NCBI RefSeq assembly: GCF_018986915.1
Contig: NZ_CP076723.1
Span: 3,071,501 to 3,135,500, forward strand
Reading direction: 5' to 3'
Source: Geomonas oryzisoli
GTDB lineage: Bacteria > Desulfobacterota > Desulfuromonadia > Geobacterales > Geobacteraceae
Length of the DNA stretch: 64,000 bases
Shown piece by piece: positions 28,290-38,686 of this stretch. How positions within the stretch are numbered: position 1 is the stretch's first letter; each line of letters opens with the position of its first letter. A program made the translations under genes and the position numbers. Below the pieces are notes generated by a model. The model ran no database searches. It was given only the letters and a program-made list of their open reading frames with translations, and was not told where the DNA came from.

Positions 28290-28342
28290 GGGGAGAGCGG
28301 CCTCCGCCGCCGGGATGCCGGACGCGGGACGCCGCTCTCCCC
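28290..28342 (-). terminator. GC stem-loop directly after infB
   Basis: A 12-bp perfect stem (28290-28301 with 28331-28342, GGGGAGAGCGGC/GCCGCTCTCCCC) has a structured 29-nt loop. On the minus strand it is followed by TTATCGTTTTC. Partial termination or RNA processing between infB and rbfA is possible. Confidence 0.45.
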
Positions 28343-28355
28343 GTTTGCTTGACTG

Positions 28356-31256
<2,901 letters not shown>

Positions 31257-31850
31257 CTACTCACGCTCCTCCTCAAAGAAGTTCCTGTACTTTTCCATTT
31301 CCAATCCAATCGATCCCACGAAGCCGCTTTCCATAACAACCAGGACGCTTCTGAGTTCCTTTCCCAAGAGTTCCCCAAGGCGGTCCTTGGTGAACAGGGA
31401 GATGCAGGGGACCTGTTTGAGCTGCGCCAGCCCCCTGAATTTTTCGCCGATGTCCGGCGAGATGTCGGTGGCGACGAACAAAAGACCGGCGCCCCCTTTT
31501 TTCAATTTATCCTGTACCTGGTCCGAGCCCGACACCACCTTGCCCGCCTTGTTGGCCAGGCTGATGTAGGAGGCGATGCGCTCTTCGAGCTTGTGCAGCA
31601 CCTGCTGCACCAGCCCGTCTGCGTCGGCGCCCAGCACCTCCCCTTTGAAGCCGCGGGAGAACTGCTTCTTCTGGGCCGCCTGCCTCAGGCAGGAGGCCTT
31701 CAGGCAGGTGTACGCCCCGCGACCGGGGAGCTTGTTCTGCAGGTCGGGGACCAGGGTGCGGTCCGGTGCCAGCACGAAGCGAAGCAGCTCGCCCTTGTCC
31801 TTGGTCTCACGGCAGGCAAGACAGCTTCTCTGTGGTGTGGCCTTGGGCAT
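31257..31850 (-). CDS. YlxR (DUF448) domain fused to L7Ae-like RNA-binding domain
   Basis: 197 residues. The N-terminal YlxR domain (about 5-80) contains RSCLACRETKDKGELLRFVL and PGRGAYTCLKASCL, with four cysteines (10, 13 and two near 48-53). The C-terminal half (about 100-190) is L7Ae-like: EERIASYISLANKAGKVVSG and GAGLLFVATDISPDIGEKFR. In Bacillus YlxR (RnpM) binds the RNase P RNA and YlxQ is the separate L7Ae-type partner; here both are one polypeptide. It lies between nusA (1-nt gap) and infB (adjacent), the conserved place for ylxRQ. Confidence 0.88.
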   Translation of the reverse strand: MPKATPQRSCLACRETKDKGELLRFVLAPDRTLVPDLQNKLPGRGAYTCLKASCLRQAAQKKQFSRGFKGEVLGADADGLVQQVLHKLEERIASYISLANKAGKVVSGSDQVQDKLKKGGAGLLFVATDISPDIGEKFRGLAQLKQVPCISLFTKDRLGELLGKELRSVLVVMESGFVGSIGLEMEKYRNFFEEERE

Positions 31851-31851
31851 G

Positions 31852-33003
31852 CTAATCCTCTTCGGTCGCCTCTACTACTGCCGGCTCGGCTGCCTCAACC
31901 GGCTCGGCGGGCTCTTCTTCAGACTCGGTGCCGTCGTAGGAGGCGAACTGCTGCAGCTCGGCCTCGGCCATGCGGGTCTCGCTCTTGATATCGATCTTCC
32001 AGCCGGTCAGCTTGGCGGCGAGACGCACGTTCTGGCCGCGCTTGCCGATGGCCAGCGAGAGCTGGTCGTCCGCCACGATGACTTCCATGGCGTAGTCCTC
32101 TTCGTCAACATACACCTTGGTGACCACGGCCGGGGCCAGGGCGTTGCAGGCGAAGCGGGCGATGTCCTCGCTCCAGGGGATGATGTCGATCTTCTCGCCG
32201 CGCAGCTCGGACACCACATTCTGGACGCGGGAGCCGCGCATACCGACGCAGGCGCCGACCGGATCGACGTCGCCGTCATGCGAGTAGACAGCGATCTTGG
32301 CACGCCCGCCCGGCTCGCGTACGACGCTCTTGATCTCGACGATGCCTTCCGCGATCTCCGGCACCTCGGCCTCGAACAGCTTGGCCAGCATGGTGGGATG
32401 GGTGCGGGAGAGCATGATCTGGGGACCCTTGGTGGTCATGCGGATCTCGGTGATGAGGGCCTTGACGCGGTCGCCCTGGCGGTACACCTCGCGCGGAGCC
32501 TGCTCCTTGTGCGGCAAGAGAGCCTCGGCGCGGCCGAGGTCCACGATCAGGTCGCCCTTCTCGAAACGGCGCACCACGCCATTGACTATCTCGCCCTGGC
32601 GCTCCTGGAACTCGTTGAAGATGGTCTCGCGCTCCGCCTCGCGCACGCGCTGGATGATCACCTGCTTGGCGGTCTGCGCGGCAATCCTGGAGAAGCCGGA
32701 CGCGTCCATCTTCATACCGATGGAGTCGCCGATCTCGACCTCCGGATCCTCCTCGCGCGCCTCGTCCAGCTCGATCTCGCGGTAGGAATCCTGCACCTCT
32801 TCCACGACAGTTACGAACTCGAACAACTCAACCTCGCCGATCTCGGGGTTGTAGTGCGCCTCCAGATCGCGGGTATTGCGGAATTTCTTGTTAGCCGCGG
32901 TGAGAACTGCCTGTTCCAGCGCCTCTACCACAATCCCTTTATCAATACCCTTCTCTTTTACGATCTGGTCGATCGTGTGCTTGAGGTTAAAGCTCGTTTC
33001 CAC
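31852..33003 (-). CDS. nusA: Transcription termination/antitermination factor NusA
   Basis: 383 residues. The NusA N-terminal RNAP-binding domain (about 1-130) is followed by an S1 domain (about 135-200, [20 protein letters not shown]) and two KH domains (about 205-345; [20 protein letters not shown] and [20 protein letters not shown]). The tail is short and acidic, without the AR repeats of the enterobacterial protein. It controls pausing, termination and antitermination. It lies 42 nt downstream of rimP. NusA is a plausible effector of the attenuator-like leader upstream of rimP, by analogy with autoregulation in other bacteria. Confidence 0.96.
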   Translation of the reverse strand: METSFNLKHTIDQIVKEKGIDKGIVVEALEQAVLTAANKKFRNTRDLEAHYNPEIGEVELFEFVTVVEEVQDSYREIELDEAREEDPEVEIGDSIGMKMDASGFSRIAAQTAKQVIIQRVREAERETIFNEFQERQGEIVNGVVRRFEKGDLIVDLGRAEALLPHKEQAPREVYRQGDRVKALITEIRMTTKGPQIMLSRTHPTMLAKLFEAEVPEIAEGIVEIKSVVREPGGRAKIAVYSHDGDVDPVGACVGMRGSRVQNVVSELRGEKIDIIPWSEDIARFACNALAPAVVTKVYVDEEDYAMEVIVADDQLSLAIGKRGQNVRLAAKLTGWKIDIKSETRMAEAELQQFASYDGTESEEEPAEPVEAAEPAVVEATEED

Positions 33004-33045
33004 GTGACTGTCTCCTTCTGCTTGCTGATAATTGCAAAGTAAATT

Positions 33046-33525
33046 TTAGAATTCGAATTCGAGGTTGGCCTTGGCCACCTTGTCCAGCGGGATCGAGGCG
33101 TGCTGCCCCTCGGTGAGATCGATGCTGATCATCCCGTCCTGAACCCCGAGCAGTTTCCCGGTGAAGGTCTTGCGCTTGTTGCCCGCATCGTCAGCGAGCA
33201 TGTCGAAGGTCTTCACCTTGACCAGGTGCCCCTGGAAGCGCTCGTAGTCGGCGAGCTTCTTAAGCGGACGACAGATACCCGGTGAGGAAACCTCCAGGTT
33301 GTAGTGGTCCGGCATGAAGTCTTCGACGTCCAGCATGTCGGAAAGCTGTCTGCTCACGTCGGCACAGTCGTCGAGGGTGATGCCGCCTTCCTTTTCCAGG
33401 AATACCCGCAGCACCATGTCGCGGCCTTCTCGCTTATACTCCAGGTCCACCAGGTCGATCCCGAGAGGCCCGCCGACTTCGGCGACAATCTCTGTGACTC
33501 TTTCTACTACATCAACCTTTGCCAT
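33046..33525 (-). CDS. rimP: Ribosome maturation factor RimP
   Basis: 159 residues with the RimP N-domain (GIDLVDLEYKREGRDMVLRV, EGGITLDDCADVSRQLSDML) and the motif NLEVSSPGICRPLKKLADYE. The C-terminal SH3-like domain ends LDKVAKANLEF. It helps 30S assembly. It is the first gene of the rimP-nusA-ylxR-infB cluster, directly preceded by a hairpin with eight Ts that ends 12-15 nt before the ATG and by a sigma-70 promoter. Confidence 0.95.
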   Translation of the reverse strand: MAKVDVVERVTEIVAEVGGPLGIDLVDLEYKREGRDMVLRVFLEKEGGITLDDCADVSRQLSDMLDVEDFMPDHYNLEVSSPGICRPLKKLADYERFQGHLVKVKTFDMLADDAGNKRKTFTGKLLGVQDGMISIDLTEGQHASIPLDKVAKANLEFEF

Positions 33526-33537
33526 CTGCGTTTTCCC

Positions 33538-33576
33538 ATAAAAAAAAGCGAGCCGGAGGAGCTCACTTTTGAGTGA
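33538..33576 (-). promoter_or_regulatory. Attenuator-like leader of the rimP-nusA-infB operon
   Basis: On the minus strand AGTGAGC (33567-33561) pairs with GCTCGCT (33553-33547) across 7 nt, followed by eight Ts: a terminator. The same AGTGA element can instead pair with TCACT (33576-33572) just upstream, so the segments are mutually exclusive. The structure lies inside the predicted 65-nt leader of rimP. Regulation is inferred from form only. Confidence 0.55.
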
Positions 33577-33595
33577 ACATTAACATGTGACCCAT

Positions 33596-33624
33596 TATGT
33601 AGCATGGAAGGCTTCTTTATGCAA
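33596..33624 (-). promoter_or_regulatory. Sigma-70-type promoter of the rimP operon
   Basis: Minus-strand TTGCAT (33624-33619), a 17-bp spacer and TACATA (33601-33596, within TACATAAT). The predicted start near 33589 gives a 65-nt leader that begins just before the attenuator-like structure. Confidence 0.55.
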
Positions 33625-33849
33625 GCGCTTTTTTTGCGAAAGTAAGCTGTTTTTCTAGCTTTCACGCCTGATTTGCAGCTGATTCTGCTGCGCTGTTTTT
33701 TGTGTCGCAGCACCCCAAAATCTCCGTTCAGGGAGTGTGACATTGTCGCAATTTAATAGTCACCTGTAATTTTTCCTGTGCGCACTGCGTTTCCTCCTGC
33801 CAGTGGACCCCAGCACGCCCCTGACAACAGGGCCGTTCCAACCAATCTC

Positions 33850-33878
33850 TTCACTTTTGCAGTATTAACTGCTATATA
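33850..33878 (+). promoter_or_regulatory. Sigma-70-type promoter of thrC
   Basis: TTCACT (33850-33855), a 17-bp spacer and TATATA (33873-33878) lie 50 bp before the thrC ATG. The roughly 225 bp between this and the divergent rimP promoter (33625-33849) hold no gene I can support. Confidence 0.5.
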
Positions 33879-33928
33879 TTGGCGTTGCCGCAACGGCACA
33901 AAAACCAGCACCAGGAAAGAGAACTGAC

Positions 33929-35305
33929 ATGAAATACATAAGCACCAGGGGAAACATCGCGCCGATCGGCTTCAAGGAAGCAGTGATGATGGGACTTGCC
34001 ACCGACGGCGGCTTGATCCTGCCGGAGAGCATCCCGCAGATCGCACCGGAAACCCTTGCCGCGTGGGCCAAGCTCCCCTACCGCGAGCTCGCCTTCAATA
34101 TCATCTCCCTGTTCGCCACCGACATCCCGGCAGCGGACCTGAAAGCGCTCATCGACCGCTCCTACGGCAGCTTCGAGCACCAGGAGACCACGCCGCTGGT
34201 CAAGAAGGACGGCGTCTACATCCTGGAACTCTTCCACGGCCCCACCCTCGCCTTCAAGGACGTGGCTCTGCAGTTGCTGGGCAACCTGTTCGAGTACCTC
34301 CTGAAGGAGCGCGGCGAGAAGATGAACATCCTCGGCGCCACCTCCGGCGACACCGGCAGCGCCGCCATCGCCGGCGTGCGCGGTAAGGAAAACATCAACA
34401 TCTTCATCCTGCACCCGCACCTGAAGACCTCGCCCATCCAGGCGCTGCAGATGACCAGCGTGCTGGACGCCAACGTGCACAACATCGCCGTCGAGGGGAC
34501 CTTCGACGACTGCCAGAACATCGTCAAGACCCTGTTCAACGACCTCGAGTTCAAGAAGGAATACGCGCTGGGTGCGGTGAACTCCATCAACTGGGCCCGC
34601 GTGCTGGCGCAGGTGGTCTACTACTTCTACGCCTGGGGCAGGCTCCCCGAGCAGGGCAAGGTGGTCTTCTCCGTCCCGACCGGCAACTTCGGCGACATCT
34701 TCGCCGGCTACCTCGCCAAGAGGATGGGACTCCCCATCGAGAAACTGCTCCTGGCCACCAACGAGAACAACATCCTCGCCCGCTTCGTGCAAAGCGGCGA
34801 TTATTCGCTGGGCCAGGTGGTGCAGACAGTTTCCCCGTCCATGGACATCCAGCTCGCCTCCAACCTGGAGCGCTACCTGTACTACCTCTTCAACGAGAGC
34901 GCCGAGCGGGTCAGAAGCGCCTTTGCCGAACTGCAGCAGACCGGCAAGATCGTCTTCACTGCCGAAGAGGTGCAGCGCGTGCACAGCGAGTTCTTAAGCT
35001 GCACCGTCAACGAAGCGATGACCCTCGAAACCATCGCCTCCTTCAACAAGGAAACCGGCTATGTGCTCGACCCGCACACCGCGGTCGGCGTGCGCGGCGC
35101 ACTCGAGTGCGTCAAGGGGCACCCCGCCGTGGTCTGCCTGGCTACCGCCCACCCCGCCAAGTTCGGCGAGGCGGTCGAGCGCGCCATCGGCACCCCCGCA
35201 CCGCTGCCGCCGCAGTTGGCCGCCCTGCAGGGCAAGGAAACCCGCTGCGAGATCATGGCTGCCGATAAGGAGCTGGTAAAGGCCTTCGTTAAAGCCAAGG
35301 CTTAG
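33929..35305 (+). CDS. thrC: Threonine synthase
   Basis: 458 residues of the longer (E. coli/yeast-like) ThrC type. It begins MKYISTRGNIAPIGFKEAVM. The PLP lysine is in FHGPTLAFKDVALQLLGNLF (about residue 111), and the PLP-phosphate site is in LGATSGDTGSAAIAG; SVPTGNFGDIFAGYLAKRMG is also diagnostic. It converts O-phosphohomoserine to threonine. AGGAAAGAGA lies upstream of the ATG and a promoter about 50 bp away. A GTCGGAC-type inverted repeat follows the stop codon, and the HAD gene lies 76 nt downstream. Confidence 0.96.
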   Translation: MKYISTRGNIAPIGFKEAVMMGLATDGGLILPESIPQIAPETLAAWAKLPYRELAFNIISLFATDIPAADLKALIDRSYGSFEHQETTPLVKKDGVYILELFHGPTLAFKDVALQLLGNLFEYLLKERGEKMNILGATSGDTGSAAIAGVRGKENINIFILHPHLKTSPIQALQMTSVLDANVHNIAVEGTFDDCQNIVKTLFNDLEFKKEYALGAVNSINWARVLAQVVYYFYAWGRLPEQGKVVFSVPTGNFGDIFAGYLAKRMGLPIEKLLLATNENNILARFVQSGDYSLGQVVQTVSPSMDIQLASNLERYLYYLFNESAERVRSAFAELQQTGKIVFTAEEVQRVHSEFLSCTVNEAMTLETIASFNKETGYVLDPHTAVGVRGALECVKGHPAVVCLATAHPAKFGEAVERAIGTPAPLPPQLAALQGKETRCEIMAADKELVKAFVKAKA

Positions 35306-35361
35306 TCGGACTGTCAGACGTCGGACCTGTCGGACTAGTCAGACTAGTCGGACAGGTCCGA
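35305..35361. repeat. Short-unit inverted repeat (GTCGGAC/CTAGTC units)
   Basis: The segment TCGGACCTGTCGGACTAGTC is followed after one base by GACTAGTCGGACAGGTCCGA, an almost perfect 20-bp inverted repeat with one mismatch. A partial unit GTCGGACTGTCAGAC precedes it. It directly follows the thrC stop and may act as a terminator stem, though no T-run follows on either side. Confidence 0.7.
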
Positions 35362-35381
35362 TCAAAAAGAGAACCTTTTCA

Positions 35382-36095
35382 ATGCCCCTCCCCTCCCTGA
35401 ATGTAGACTGGCACCTCATCGACACCGTCCACCTCGACATGGACGGAACCCTGCTGGACCGGCACTTCGATGACCACTTCTGGCTCGAGCACGTTCCCAA
35501 GCGCTACGCGGAAAAGAACGGCATCAGCGAGCACGCCGCGCAGGAGAAACTGCACCGCATGTTCCGCTCCCAGGAGCAGACCCTCAACTGGACCGACCTC
35601 GATTACTGGTCGGCACAGCTCGGGCTCGACATCCCCGTACTCAAGGAAGAGGTGAACCACCTGATCGCGGTGCACCCCTTCGTGGTCGAGTTCCTCCTCT
35701 TCCTGCGCCAACACGGCAAGAAGATCTACCTGGTCACCAACGCCCACAGTAAGACCCTGAACATCAAACTGCGCCTGACCAGGATTGGGAGCTACTTCGA
35801 CGGGATTATTTCTGCCCACGACCTGGGACTGCCTAAGGAAGATCCACTTTTTTGGGGAAAGCTGCAGCAGAAGGTGCCTTACGATCCGGAACGGACCATG
35901 CTGGGAGAGGACAGCGAGACCAACCTGGAGACCGCGCGCCGCTTCGGCATCCGCTACCTGATCCACGTCGGACGCTTCAGCTCGACAACGACGCCGGTCC
36001 AATCGGAAAGTTTCCACTCCATCCATTACTTCAGTGAACTGATCCCGCGCGATGGCGGCATGTGCGTGGAACTCACCGCTAGCCGCGGGATTTGA
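35382..36095 (+). CDS. HAD-family hydrolase, YrfG-like (GMP/IMP nucleotidase)
   Basis: 237 residues. HAD motif I is LDMDGTLLD (D19, D21), motif II LVTNAH, the motif III lysine lies near LGLPKEDPLFW, and motif IV is LGEDSETNLETARRFG. The N-terminus (IDTVHLDMDGTLLDRHFDDH, cap with HFWLEHVPKRYA) closely follows the E. coli YrfG pattern, which dephosphorylates GMP and IMP; the substrate is inferred. It lies downstream of thrC across a short-unit repeat. Its 3' end overlaps the convergent HTH gene by 17 bp. Confidence 0.83.
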   Translation: MPLPSLNVDWHLIDTVHLDMDGTLLDRHFDDHFWLEHVPKRYAEKNGISEHAAQEKLHRMFRSQEQTLNWTDLDYWSAQLGLDIPVLKEEVNHLIAVHPFVVEFLLFLRQHGKKIYLVTNAHSKTLNIKLRLTRIGSYFDGIISAHDLGLPKEDPLFWGKLQQKVPYDPERTMLGEDSETNLETARRFGIRYLIHVGRFSSTTTPVQSESFHSIHYFSELIPRDGGMCVELTASRGI

Positions 36096-36450
36096 CCCGG
36101 CACAGCCCGTACTTCTTGGCCAGGTCGTAGAGGGCGGGACGGCTGACGCCAAGCACCTCGGCCGCCTTGCTCATGTTTCCTCCAGATGCCTCGATGGCAT
36201 CGTGCACCATGTAGCGTTCCACCCTGTCTCGGGCTTCCCTGAGTGTCAGTTGCCCGGAACCAAGCCCCGCCATGCCGCAGGCGGTCTGGCTGCCCTGGCC
36301 CAACTGCCCGCCTGCCAAGGGCGTGTCGTTTCGGCACGAGAAAAGCCTCTGCAACACCACGCATTGAGCACCCATCCAGCCATGGGCCTCGTTGCCATTC
36401 CCCGAAGGGGGTCGACAAGCCGCGCTTTCAACTACCCGACGCTTTTTCAT
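36079..36450 (-). CDS. Fis-type HTH protein resembling the C-terminus of a sigma-54 activator
   Basis: About 123 residues from ATG 36450 (GCGAGG 9 nt upstream). The last 50 residues, LREARDRVERYMVHDAIEAS then GGNMSKAAEVLGVSRPALYD, are the HTH-8/Fis domain found at the end of NtrC-family response regulators, notably the PEP-CTERM/PrsR type. No receiver or AAA+ domain is encoded upstream; instead the N-terminal 70 residues are low in similarity to anything I know. Either a decayed activator that kept its DNA-binding end, or a small stand-alone Fis-like regulator. TATAAT is found upstream (near 36556), so it may be expressed. Confidence 0.6.
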   Translation of the reverse strand: MKKRRVVESAACRPPSGNGNEAHGWMGAQCVVLQRLFSCRNDTPLAGGQLGQGSQTACGMAGLGSGQLTLREARDRVERYMVHDAIEASGGNMSKAAEVLGVSRPALYDLAKKYGLCRVKSRG

Positions 36451-36660
36451 GACGTCCATCCTCGCCTGCTAGCGGTTGACAGAGGAACCACTTGCGGAAG
36501 CGGAGGCATCCGCTTCCTACCCGGAAGAACAGTCGGCCTAACCCTTTACATAATTATATTTTTTTAACATTCGCTAGTTCTATCGCACCCCCCCGGGTTG
36601 TCAAGGAAGTTGAATGGCGGTAGAGTGCCTGATACAAGTCCTCCAGTGCACTCCCCTTCC

Positions 36661-36689
36661 TTGACACCATGCACCCCATGCATTACTAT
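36661..36689 (+). promoter_or_regulatory. Sigma-70 promoter of pepF
   Basis: A perfect TTGACA (36661-36666), a 17-bp spacer and TACTAT (36684-36689) give a leader of about 45 nt to the ATG at 36742. Confidence 0.65.
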
Positions 36690-36741
36690 CGGTTCCATTC
36701 ATTCGAAATCATTGAATAATCCACGCCTGCCAGGAGGAACA

Positions 36742-38508
36742 ATGAGCAGCGATCTCACGTGGGATACCACGCCACTTTACCCGTCCCCTTCCGCTCCCGA
36801 ACTGACCCAAGCCTTCGAAGGCGCCACGGCACAGGTTGCCGGATTCAGAGAGCGTTACCGCGGCAAGGTTGCCAAGCTTTCCGCCGCTGAACTGCTGGAG
36901 GCGCTGCAAAGTTACGAAAAGCTGCAGGAAGAGTTGTCCGTGCCGCAGCTCTACTCGCACCTGCTCTTCGCCGCCGATAGCGAAAGCGACCTACACAAGC
37001 GCCTCTCCCAGAAGTCCCAGGAGTTCGGCAACGCCATGGGTCGCGAACTCCTCTTCTTCGATCTCGAGATCATCCAAATGGAGGAGGAGCCCTTCCAGCG
37101 ACTGCTGCAGGATCCGCTGCTTGCGAACTACCAGCACTTCCTAGCGGTGCTGCGCAAGTTCAAGAAGCACACGCTATCCGAGCGCGAGGAGAGCCTCCTT
37201 ACCCAGAAAAGCCTCACCGGCGTGCAGGCCTTCTGCCGGCTCTTCGACGAGGTATCCGCCTCGCTGCGCTACACGCTGGAGATGGACGGCGAGAGCCGGG
37301 AGATGACCGGAGAGGAGCTGCTGGCGCTCTTGCACCACCCCGATGCGGAACTGAGGGAGCGCGCCTTCGGCACCTTTCTGAAAAAGCACGAGGAACACAG
37401 CATCCTCTACTCGGCGGTGTTCAATAACGTCGCCCTGGACCATTCCCAGGAGATGGAGCTTAGAAACTACAGCCATCCGATGGAGCCCACCAACCTGGGT
37501 AACGAGATCCCCAACGAGGTGGTGGAAAGCCTGATGCAGGTTTCCGAAAAGAACTACCCGCTGGCCCAGGAATACTTCTGTCTCAAGGCCAAGTTACTCG
37601 GCATCCCCAAGCTGAAGAACACGGACGTGTACGCGCCGCTCACCGAAAGCGACCGCAAGTACAGCTTCGAAGAGGCGCGCGCCATGACCGTCGAGGCTTA
37701 CCGGGGCTTCTCGGAGGAGTTTGCCGAGTTGGCCGACTCCTTCTTCACCGGGAAGCGGGTGGACGTGCTGCCGCGGCCGGGGAAGAGCGGCGGCGCCTTC
37801 TGCATGGGGATGACCCCGTCGCTCCCGCCATACCTCCTTTTAAACTTCACCGGCAACCTGCGCGACGTCGCCACCATCGCCCACGAGGTCGGCCACGGCA
37901 TCCACTACCAGCTCGCCCAGCGCCAGACCATGCTGAACTACCACCCGCCGCTGCCGCTGGCGGAGACCGCCTCGGTGTTCGGGGAGATGCTGTTGACTCG
38001 CCAGCTCCTGGAGCGGGAGACCGACGTCGAGGTGAAGAAGTCGCTTTTGTGCGCGAAGATCGAGGACATCATCGCCACCACCTTCCGTCAGAACGTTCTG
38101 ACCAGGTTCGAGGAGCGCATGCACCTTGAGCGGGTGAACGGGCTTTTGACCGCCAACGAGCTGGCCGACCTGTGGTGGCAGGAGAACGCCAAGCTGTACG
38201 GCGACGCGGTCGAAATGATCGAGCCCTACCGCTACGGCTGGAGCTACATCTCCCACTTCATCCATGCCCGTTTCTACTGCTATTCCTACACCTGCGCCGA
38301 GTTGGTGGTGCTGTCGCTGTTCCAGCGCTATTTGAAGGAGCGGGAGAGCTTCGTTCCCATCTACCGCGACATCCTCGCCGACGGTGGTTCCAAGTCCCCC
38401 GGCGACACCCTGGCACCCGCCGGCATCGTCTTCAGCGACCCGAGCTTCTGGCAGGGTGGCTACGACCTCTTGGCCGACCTCATTGCGGAGCTGAAGGCAC
38501 TGCTGTAG
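36742..38508 (+). CDS. pepF: Oligoendopeptidase F (M3 family)
   Basis: 588 residues from ATG 36742 (AGGAGGAAC upstream); the open frame to 36598 runs through the promoter and is not coding. M3 zinc motif: VATIAHEVGHGIHYQLAQRQ with HExxH and the downstream glutamate in LAETASVFGEMLL. The N-terminal helical region (about 1-200) is PepF-like, and the C-terminus has YRYGWSYISHFIHARFYCYS, the substrate tyrosine loop. It degrades cytoplasmic oligopeptides. It converges on acnB, separated by a family B repeat and a strong bidirectional terminator. Confidence 0.93.
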   Translation: MSSDLTWDTTPLYPSPSAPELTQAFEGATAQVAGFRERYRGKVAKLSAAELLEALQSYEKLQEELSVPQLYSHLLFAADSESDLHKRLSQKSQEFGNAMGRELLFFDLEIIQMEEEPFQRLLQDPLLANYQHFLAVLRKFKKHTLSEREESLLTQKSLTGVQAFCRLFDEVSASLRYTLEMDGESREMTGEELLALLHHPDAELRERAFGTFLKKHEEHSILYSAVFNNVALDHSQEMELRNYSHPMEPTNLGNEIPNEVVESLMQVSEKNYPLAQEYFCLKAKLLGIPKLKNTDVYAPLTESDRKYSFEEARAMTVEAYRGFSEEFAELADSFFTGKRVDVLPRPGKSGGAFCMGMTPSLPPYLLLNFTGNLRDVATIAHEVGHGIHYQLAQRQTMLNYHPPLPLAETASVFGEMLLTRQLLERETDVEVKKSLLCAKIEDIIATTFRQNVLTRFEERMHLERVNGLLTANELADLWWQENAKLYGDAVEMIEPYRYGWSYISHFIHARFYCYSYTCAELVVLSLFQRYLKERESFVPIYRDILADGGSKSPGDTLAPAGIVFSDPSFWQGGYDLLADLIAELKALL

Positions 38509-38510
38509 CC

Positions 38511-38617
38511 TCTCCCCCCTCCCCTTGCGGGAGGGGGACAGGGGGGTGGGGGAAGCTGCCACCTCTTAGGTCATGGCATGGTCACCCACCCCCAGCCCCT
38601 CCCGTCAAGGGAGGGGA
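38511..38617. repeat. Family B palindromic repeat, copy 2
   Basis: Hairpin CTCCCCTTGCGGGAG, core GGGGGGTGGGGGAAGCTGCC, spacer, complementary arm TCACCCACCCCCAGCCCCTC and hairpin CTCCCGTCAAGGGAG match the copy at 11171-11279, with the two small hairpins exchanged in spelling. Confidence 0.75.
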
Positions 38618-38627
38618 GTTGAAAACA

Positions 38628-38659
38628 AAAAGGCCCGCCGGATTCCCGGCGGGCCTTTT
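38628..38659. terminator. Bidirectional terminator between pepF and acnB
   Basis: A perfect 14-bp stem AAAAGGCCCGCCGG/CCGGCGGGCCTTTT (38628-38641 with 38646-38659) has a 4-nt loop and gives a U-tract on both strands. Confidence 0.8.
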
Positions 38660-38686
38660 GTCGTTCTGCGCTACTGCCAGTACGAC

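Noticed and set aside
33507-33743. A 78-codon minus-strand frame before rimP
   Set aside because: It crosses the promoter and attenuator-like hairpin; no ribosome site.
36598-36741. Upstream extension of pepF
   Set aside because: It runs through the TTGACA/TACTAT promoter, and the AGGAGG site precedes the ATG at 36742.
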